Shown here piece by piece: positions 57,833 through 64,000 of a stretch of 64,000 nt of DNA (within the stretch, counting starts at the first letter, position 1; each line of letters opens with the position of its first letter). The position numbers and the translations under genes were made by a program. The DNA is from Basidiobolus meristosporus CBS 931.73 (lineage: Eukaryota > Basidiobolomycota > Basidiobolomycetes > Basidiobolales > Basidiobolaceae), in NCBI GenBank assembly GCA_002104905.1, contig MCFE01000136.1, forward strand, positions 1-64,000. Reading direction: 5' to 3'. The notes beneath the pieces were generated by a model, which had not been told where the DNA came from, did not search any database, and was given only the letters and a program-made list of their open reading frames with translations.

Positions 57833-59085
57833 AGCTGTCACTCTCTGCAATGTCTACTACTGCTATTACTGGAATTTTTCCCTCTGCTGAAAAGTTTGAT
57901 GGATCTAACCACCAAGTGTGGAAGGTGAAGATGAAGATGCTGCTACAAGAAAGAGGCCTCTGGGATATTGTCATGGGAGAAGAATGCCCTCCTAAAAATG
58001 TGGCAGAGGAAGCCTTAAAGTATCAGAAGAAAGAACAAAGTGCCTTTAACTGCATTTGCCTTAATGTTAAAGACAAACTGCTAGTTCAATGCTCAAGAGC
58101 AAAAATGGGAAAGAATGCCTGGAAGGCATTAGAAGATACCTACCAGTAATGTTCAGCTGCTAAGAAATGTATGTGAGACAAAAATTCTTTACTACAAAGA
58201 TGAAGCTAGGAGAATAAATGAAAAATCTAATCAACAGAATTACCCTGTTGGTTGATGAGATGCAAAGTGTGGGTGTACTAGTTACTGATGAGAATGTGAT
58301 AGTTACCATCCTGAATAACCTAACAGATATGTTTCAGGGGTTTGTATCTGCCCTAGAGTCCAGAACTGAAAATTTGACCTTCAATTTTGCATATGGGAGG
58401 CTCCTGGATGGAGAATTAAGAAAATCAATTGCTAATAAGAAGGAAGTAAAAATGCTTCAATATGCAACAACAACCTAGAGAGGAGGTACCCATGACCCTT
58501 TGAAGGCAACAGCAACCTGTTTTGCAACTACTGCAAATGGAAAGGACACACATTAAACTGGTGCCTCAAAAAGAGAGAGAATCAGCAAAAGAAACCTGAA
58601 TATGGAAATGCTGCAATAACTAAAGAAAAATTACTCATATCTGCACTCTATATGATTACAAGCAAGGATTCTCAGAAAAGGTATATTGAATATGGAGCAT
58701 CTCAACACTTTACATATCAAAAACAACTTTTACTCAATAGCAAGATATATTAAATAAGAAGGTTTTCCTGGGTGACAATAGAGCACTTAATGCAGCTAGA
58801 AGGAACTATCTAGGTGAGCCTCAGAAGCAGTAAAGGAAGCCACACACTTACCCTCAAAGAAGTATTTTATCAACCAGAAGTAACCAAGAACATCCTATCT
58901 GTAAGCTAGGCCACAGCACAAGGACTCAGTTTCAGTTTTGACAATTCTGGATGCAGGATAACTGATCAAAAGAGTGCCAATATTGCTTTGGGTATCAAAG
59001 ATCAGAATCTATATAGGTTGACTCATATTCCATCATATCTGGAAGCCAATCTGAGTAACTTAAATGAGGAAACACCAATTCTTTG
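57823..59085 (+). pseudogene. decayed copia-type gag/protease remnant
   Basis: The gag frame starts at ATG 57823, inside the primer site, with the copia-type FDGSNHQVWKVKMKMLL segment near its N terminus. It is broken at a stop (58147-58149), re-opens at 58218 and ends at 58478. A CX2CX4HX4C zinc knuckle lies at 58523-58564 in another frame. A protease active-site remnant (GASQH context) at 58688-58696 reads Glu-Tyr-Gly where the family has Asp-Ser-Gly, so the enzyme is dead. A pre-integrase segment (QNLYRLTHIP) ends near LWM at 59085. Integrase core, reverse transcriptase and 3' LTR are absent, so the element is truncated as well as mutated. Confidence 0.88.
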
Positions 59086-61650
59086 GATGTTGTAGTGGCA
59101 GAGATCTATGCATTCAGCTTTATGCTTGTATAATAGTTGCTCAAATTTTATCACAAACTCCATGTTTAAAAGCTGTAGATGTGTCAAGTTAGTGTTGTTG
59201 ATTCACCTCTAGATAAATATTCCCACAATGTCAACATATAACTCCCAATATTTCCAATGTACTTTGGGTGGAAATTGCCTTAGAAGGCCATATGAGTAAA
59301 TCCATATCCAGCTCATCCAGTACTTTCATATGTAGAGTTGCAGAAAAATATGAATATTGACTACAGTTTATGAGAAATACCTTGGGTGTTGCCTGCAGTG
59401 GAAAGCTTTTGCTCTAGCAGATTCCCTCTATCTCAATTATCTCTGGTTTTCACTAATTTCACATTTGAGCAATGGCTTATAGCTTGCCAGCTTTGCTGCA
59501 ATTGCATGTTAACTTCTGTACATACTCTCTGTGGGAAGATGATGTTCCTAGTATTGATGTTTGGATAACAGACTTGTTCCATTATCCTGTGCCAGGGCAT
59601 GTGGTGCAATCTATGGTCAATAAGAAGAATTGAACACAAATTTGTAGCTACCAGCAGCCAGGATTGCTCTTGAACATTTTGGCACTATGTGGGACAATCT
59701 TGCACAGTATGACACAATCCAACATAATAAGGCTGGCGCAAGTGATTGCACCAGCTTGTAATTTGTGCATCCCATGTGCAATTGGATTCTAATACTATTG
59801 TAGGTAAATTTCAGTACTCAGATATGCTTCTTGAATGTAATTGGCAATCAATAAATATCACACTATAAACTGTACTGATATGTGCCATTTTTGTAATATC
59901 ACTTCAATTGGATAGTATATCAGCCATTGATTGGTCTAAATGTATTCTAAGGCTGTAAGCCCCCAATTGGCTCAATGACCAATGCACAAGCTCCCTGATT
60001 TGCCAGCAAATATCCTATTTTGCCTATGAAGCAAGTAAATCAATGATATTATTGATTACACAAAGTGTCATAGCTAGCATGCTACCAATTGTGTAGCTAC
60101 AAAACAGATCAAATAGCTGCACTGGTGTTACAGATGATGAATAAGTATGCAGGGTGCCTATTTATTGGGGTTCTGTGTCAAATGCAAGGTAAACATGTTA
60201 TTGCTTTTATCAGAAATTTAGTGATCATTGGTAGGCAATAGTTTGACTTGGATTGCAAAGAAAAATAAATGGTTTAGATCATGATAATTGGTAGCAATTC
60301 AACACAATTGCATCAACTTGTAGATTTTTTCTTGCAGGGACTACTATTGAAGCGTATGGTAGTAATTCACTTTGCACACCTCAACTGCGTCCTTGATGAA
60401 TATCATCTTGACTACTTGTGTACTTGCAGTGAGTATTTGCCTCCTGGTTATGAGTGCAGTGCTGTAGCTTGGTCATGCAGAATTGCTCCAGAGGATCTCA
60501 TTGAGCCAGCTTGAACAACCCCATGCTGACACATTCTTTTACTTGCCAAAGGCTCCTGCGGTGTAGGTACTTCCAGCAGGTCTCTGTTAGTCAGTTGCCC
60601 AGAAGTAACTTGCTGATGGTCAGGTGCAACTGCACAGGCAGGTAAAACATGACAAGCTGGCATGGCCCTTGGCCAAGGCCAATATGACATTATGTGTACA
60701 AGAAACTTGACTGGCTTCAGCAAAATTGTGACTAATAGAGCAGTTTGGCAAGCCCTGGTTGTTTTGCTCTGAACTACACATGTTGATCCAATACTCATTG
60801 ATTTGGTGCATGGCACTTTTGTGAAGGATGTTTGCATGGATTGGAATGACTTGTGCTGGTGTGCTGGCATTGCAAGGTATGATAAGGAATCCAGCAAGGT
60901 ATGCTGGTGCAAGCAATATGCAGTTACCTGCAGTCTATATTCTTCCTCTTGAAGCTCACCTTCTGATTCCCTAATATATTCACTTACCCACTATCTGATA
61001 CTTTGGAACTGCTGCCTTAATGAGTGCTGTTTATAATGCTCTTGGAAGCCACTTAGCTATATTAATATATTATGCAGAACATTAGTCATTTAAGGTAAAA
61101 ATTCATCTAAATCTCCTTGGTTCCCAAAGTTGAGGCACAAATGGATGTGTCTGGTGTGTACTGTGCAAGTTGTGTGTGGAATTATTTGCATGCAGCTTCC
61201 TCATCAAATCCCCTTACTCTCAGCTCATTCTTGCAATCAATACTTGCATTGTTATATATCTTCTTACATACATCTACTGGCATCTTAATGTAGCACTCAT
61301 GCCACAGCTCTACCCAAATTCTTCTATCTGTGTTGACTCTCTGAGGCATCCATTTCTGCTAGATTAATGAGTAGTGCGCAAGTATCTGTACAAAGGCTCA
61401 ACATAGATACTGGGGCCATACTAAAGTCATTCATCAAGAACTCAAACAGATCCAACATTGTTTTTCCAGTCCAGACCTTGCTGGTCAGCTGGGAATGGTC
61501 ATCAATTGGGTAGTACCAAAGATGAGTTGAGACTTGGTAGAGGGACCATAGTGATAGATTTGGATACTTATATAGTAGTATGTTAGCTTCAGCCTGGTTG
61601 TATATCAAATTTATATGATAAATAATGTGATTGTTGAATTTACATATATT
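59086..61650. other. CpG-poor repeat-derived DNA without a gene
   Basis: About 2.5 kb of AT-rich, C-poor sequence. Frames such as 60448-60912 (minus) and 61324-61758 (minus) overlap others and have no family features; the latter runs into the palindrome. A stretch at 59684-59730 (GGCACTATGTGG...CACAATCCAAC) looks like a worn copy of the palindrome's terminal sequence. I see no intact gene. Confidence 0.5.
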
Positions 61651-62384
61651 AGACTTGTTCCGTTGGATAGTGCCACATTGAGCCATGAGTGCCAAATGAT
61701 GCCATAGTGTGCCAGGTAAGCCAAGTGAGCCTATACTTGGCCACAGAGTGTGAAACATAGCTCTGCATCTTCATGCAAAGCAGCCCCTGTGTTTCACCCA
61801 TTGTGTGGGAGAAAATCTATTTTTTGACCTTTTTTTTTAGGTCAATGTTGTACAGGACATGTAAGAGTACAGAAGAACTGTAGACAAGTATCAGGTACTC
61901 AATGCCCATGGCACTCTGAATCTGGCTTCTGTGGCTTGTAACATGTCACAAAAATGCATGGCACTATCTTGGTCCACTGGTACTATCTGGCACTATAAGT
62001 GCTTTCTATTGATCTTACTTTAGTGCTAATAATTAAATATAGTGCCAGATAGTACCAGTGGACCAAGATAGTGCCATGCATATTTGTGACATGTTACAAG
62101 CCACATGAGCTAGATTCAGAGTGCCATGGGTATTGAGTATCAGATGCATATCTTCAATTCTTTTATGCTCTTACACATCCTGCACAACATTGATCCACAA
62201 AAAAACATCAAAAAATGGATTTTCTCCTGCATCATAGGTGAAACACAGGGGCTACTTTGCATGAAGATGCAGAGCAATGTTTCACACTCTGTGGCCAAGT
62301 ATAGGTTCACTTGGCCTCTCTGGCACACTATGGCATCATTTGGCACTCATGGCTCAATGTGGCACTATCCAACAGAACAAGTCT
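61651..62384. mobile_element. 734-bp near-perfect palindrome (foldback/MITE-like element)
   Basis: The left arm 61651-61997 and right arm 62038-62384 are both 347 bp and near-identical inverted repeats, separated by a 40-bp spacer. The outer ends read GACTTGTTCYGTTGGATAGTGCCAC. TA lies directly outside on both sides, consistent with a TA target duplication. Inner arm ends carry ACTATCTGGCACTATA. There is no coding frame of its own. The block has no CpG between 61801 and 62400. It is a non-autonomous DNA transposon with very long terminal inverted repeats, probably moved by an element like the relic at 63.0 kb. Confidence 0.88.
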
Positions 62385-63024
62385 AATATGCATGATGCAT
62401 CTTGAATTACCATGATACAGATTGGATCTCATCAGCCTCAGATTTCCTATTTAACTATCAACTTATGGGTAGATCATCAGTAATATCACCATGTCATTGC
62501 TTGTGGATGAATTTAGCAACATAATGATAGGATGTGTGGCAATTGACAGAGATTTAGTCATAATGCAAGGAAAATCAGAGAAATTGAGCTGATTGCACCA
62601 AAATGATTCAAATTACAGCTATACAATCACCTACCAATCTTAATATGACTTGTTCATCGCAATGGTATTTTCTGATGATCACATCACTACCAGCGGATTT
62701 TCTTTTGTCACATTAGAGGTGATCTATAGCAAGTATTGTGGACCATCACTCCTATCTAATCAAGAAGATCCCTTATTAAGCTCCTCTGCTTTTACAAGAA
62801 CTACAGCCCAACAAGGCTTCATCCCACCTTCCATGGCTGACTGCAATGGAGAACCACCTTGCCAAGGGTATAAATGAATTAGAACAAGCTTTGAATACTA
62901 GGTTCAGAAGCTCCAATAGACTTCCATATTCCAGAGTGGGTAGCAGCAGGTTCCCTATCAGGGGAATTTTGGATACCTTTCTAGTCTGGATCAACATATC
63001 TCTGGGAGGCAAAGGCACTTTTAT
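62385..63024. other. repeat-derived DNA between palindrome and transposase relic
   Basis: CpG-poor sequence with only short frames. Part of 62800-63020 may be the worn N-terminal half of the transposase that follows, but I cannot show it. Confidence 0.4.
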
Positions 63025-63365
63025 TTTGGGAAATACAAGGCATATGTGGAAAGTTCCAAGCCCTGTCTGACATTGAGGGTAATATTGTTGGCTCAGTGGG
63101 CCATTTGCTGGAAGTAGGCATGACAAAGCAATCTGGTTAGAGAATCATCCAGAGTTCAGTAGAGGGGAGAAATGAATTGCAGACTTAGCTTATGTGGGAG
63201 AGGATTGTCAGAGATTTTGATGTATTACAGCTCACAGGAAGCTAAGGAATGGTGTGCTAGGCAGGAAGCAGAAGTGCTACAAAGACATGGTTAAACATTT
63301 CCAAGTCAGAGTAGAGCATACATTTAAATATCTAAAGAGATTGAGCATATTGGCAGGTAATGACC
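63025..63365 (+). pseudogene. broken DDE transposase (HARBI1/IS5-like)
   Basis: Pieces of one protein are visible in shifted frames. A GKYKAYV strand is followed by LSDIEGNIVG, then GSRHDKAIWLEN carrying the first-Asp region, IADLAYVGEDCQRF carrying a second Asp, and RVEHTFKYLKRLSIL with the final Glu. This order and the (A)D..AY.G and R..VEH.F..LK signatures are those of DDE_Tnp_4-type (HARBI1/IS5-related) transposases. At least one frame shift and two stop codons break it. The N terminus is not seen. It lies 74 bp left of a copy of the palindrome's end sequence, so the two may be one family. Confidence 0.72.
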
Positions 63366-63438
63366 AGGAAAAGTCATATATAGACCCTATGAAAGGTTAT
63401 TGTGAAGTGCCCATCAAAAGGCTATCACAAATTTAAAA

Positions 63439-63530
63439 GACTTGTTCCGTTGGATAGTGCCACATAGAGCCAGCCTGCGTATAGTGCCAGATTGATCTGG
63501 CACCCTATGGCACTATCTGGCACTATAATT
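63439..63530 (+). repeat. second copy of the palindrome terminus, internally deleted
   Basis: It begins GACTTGTTCCGTTGGATAGTGCCACAT as in the palindrome's left end, then jumps to the inner-arm sequence (GGCACTATCTGGCACTATAA). It is a shortened relative of the 734-bp element. The base pair just before it is AA, not TA. Confidence 0.75.
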
Positions 63531-63693
63531 TCTACCATGATGCCAGTGGTATGATACAGTTACTGGTAATTTTACTCAATCTTACTTATGTTGCTCAAAA
63601 TAGTGCTTTCCTTGCTTTATTTACTCTTCATAATGCTCCAAAAATATTTCTCTCAGTGGATGTCTTCTTGTATGAGCATACTGTGCATTAATA

Positions 63694-63822
63694 GGCTTGT
63701 TCTGTTGGATAGTGCCACATTGAGCCATGAGTGCTAAATGATGCCATAGTGTGCCAGAGAGGCCAAGTGAACCTATACTTGGCCACAGAGTGTGAAAAGT
63801 GGTTCTGCATCTCCATGCAAAG
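63694..63822 (+). repeat. third copy of the palindrome terminus
   Basis: About 130 bp matching the outer part of the palindrome's arm (GGCTTGTTCTGTTGGATAGTGCCACATTGAGCC onward, through CATGCAAAGC). TA directly precedes it. The match stops inside the arm, so it is a truncated copy or continues in rearranged form to the right. Confidence 0.8.
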
Positions 63823-64000
63823 CGGTGTGGTGGTGTAGAGGTACTCCTGGGAGAAGCTACACAACTCAAGGTGTGTGAGGTGTCTGATGGGTGCAATAAC
63901 CTCTGTGTCTAAACTGCTGGTGTCTTTGTCAATATGTCACTATGGTAAAAGCTCCTGCTTCTCTAGCTTCCTAGGTGCTCCAAGTGTCTCCAAAGGCCTC
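63823..64000. other. right edge, no feature
   Basis: Short repeat-flanking sequence. Nothing recognisable before the window ends. Confidence 0.5.

Noticed and set aside
61324-61758. A 144-codon minus-strand frame, partly repeated at 63621-63896.
   Set aside because: The repeated part is the outer arm of the palindrome family, so the shared peptide reflects the repeated DNA, not a protein family.
1-64000. CRISPR arrays, bacterial operons, riboswitches or a viral insertion.
   Set aside because: No regularly spaced short repeats and no ribosome-binding sites or polycistronic layout were seen. Spliceosomal introns throughout show a eukaryotic nuclear genome. The only mobile DNA is retrotransposon and DNA-transposon relics.
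1-64000. tRNA genes.
   Set aside because: I looked for A-box and B-box pairs with a cloverleaf and found no convincing one; a tRNAscan run would settle it.

Overview
The window is nuclear DNA of a fungus. It holds about 18 protein genes, most split by short introns (roughly 53-100 nt, GT..AG, often with a CTAAC/CTAAT branch site), plus a U6 snRNA and a decayed transposon block at the right end. The proteins are typical fungal ones: a class V myosin, an Ada3 subunit of SAGA, an Skt5-type Sel1 protein, a Cdc25-type RasGEF and a Prm10-like transporter. Others are kept in animals and early-diverging fungi but are absent from or rare in yeasts: a BLOC-1 cappuccino subunit, a PP2A B'' (PPP2R3) subunit, a DHTKD1-type 2-oxoadipate dehydrogenase E1 and a GLI/ZIC-type four-finger factor. 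I infer a non-Dikarya fungus, possibly of the Zoopagomycota/Entomophthoromycotina kind. The lineage is an inference.

Layout. 1-2.1 kb has no gene, only a lone copia-type LTR. 2.1-17.2 kb is an all-minus run: ThrE/Prm10-like membrane protein, GLI-like factor, a long gene-poor gap, TilS-type tRNA-lysidine synthetase, BLOC1S4, U6 snRNA and the Skt5-like protein. 18.4-24.8 kb alternates strands: PQ-loop protein (+), ADA3 (-), a small unknown ORF (-), sulfotransferase-like P-loop protein (+) and TIS11-type CCCH protein (-). 26.0-38.8 kb is mostly plus: Kre9-like secreted domain, intronless RasGEF, secreted DPBB/expansin-like protein, a doubtful membrane-protein relic and DHTKD1. 39.1-44.0 kb is minus: glutaminyl-cyclase-like M28 protein and PP2A B''. 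47.4-54.9 kb carries a PH-domain protein (+) and myosin V (-).

57.0-64.0 kb is transposon wreckage. A truncated copia-type element is interrupted by, or joined to, a second copia-type element with a clear LTR, a half-tRNA primer site and a broken gag/protease. To its right lie a 734-bp near-perfect palindrome, a broken DDE transposase and two further copies of the palindrome's terminal sequence. From about 57.5 to 63.4 kb CpG is almost absent (for example none in 61801-62400), while the genic part has normal CpG. This suggests past cytosine methylation and decay of the repeats.

I found no gene cluster acting in one pathway. Shared themes are loose: Myo5, Skt5, RasGEF, PH protein and BLOC-1 all bear on polarised growth and trafficking. 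Exon structures were built by eye by matching splice sites, reading phase and family conservation. Multi-exon models given exon by exon keep phase throughout, but 5' ends (ADA3, Skt5-like, sulfotransferase) remain less certain.
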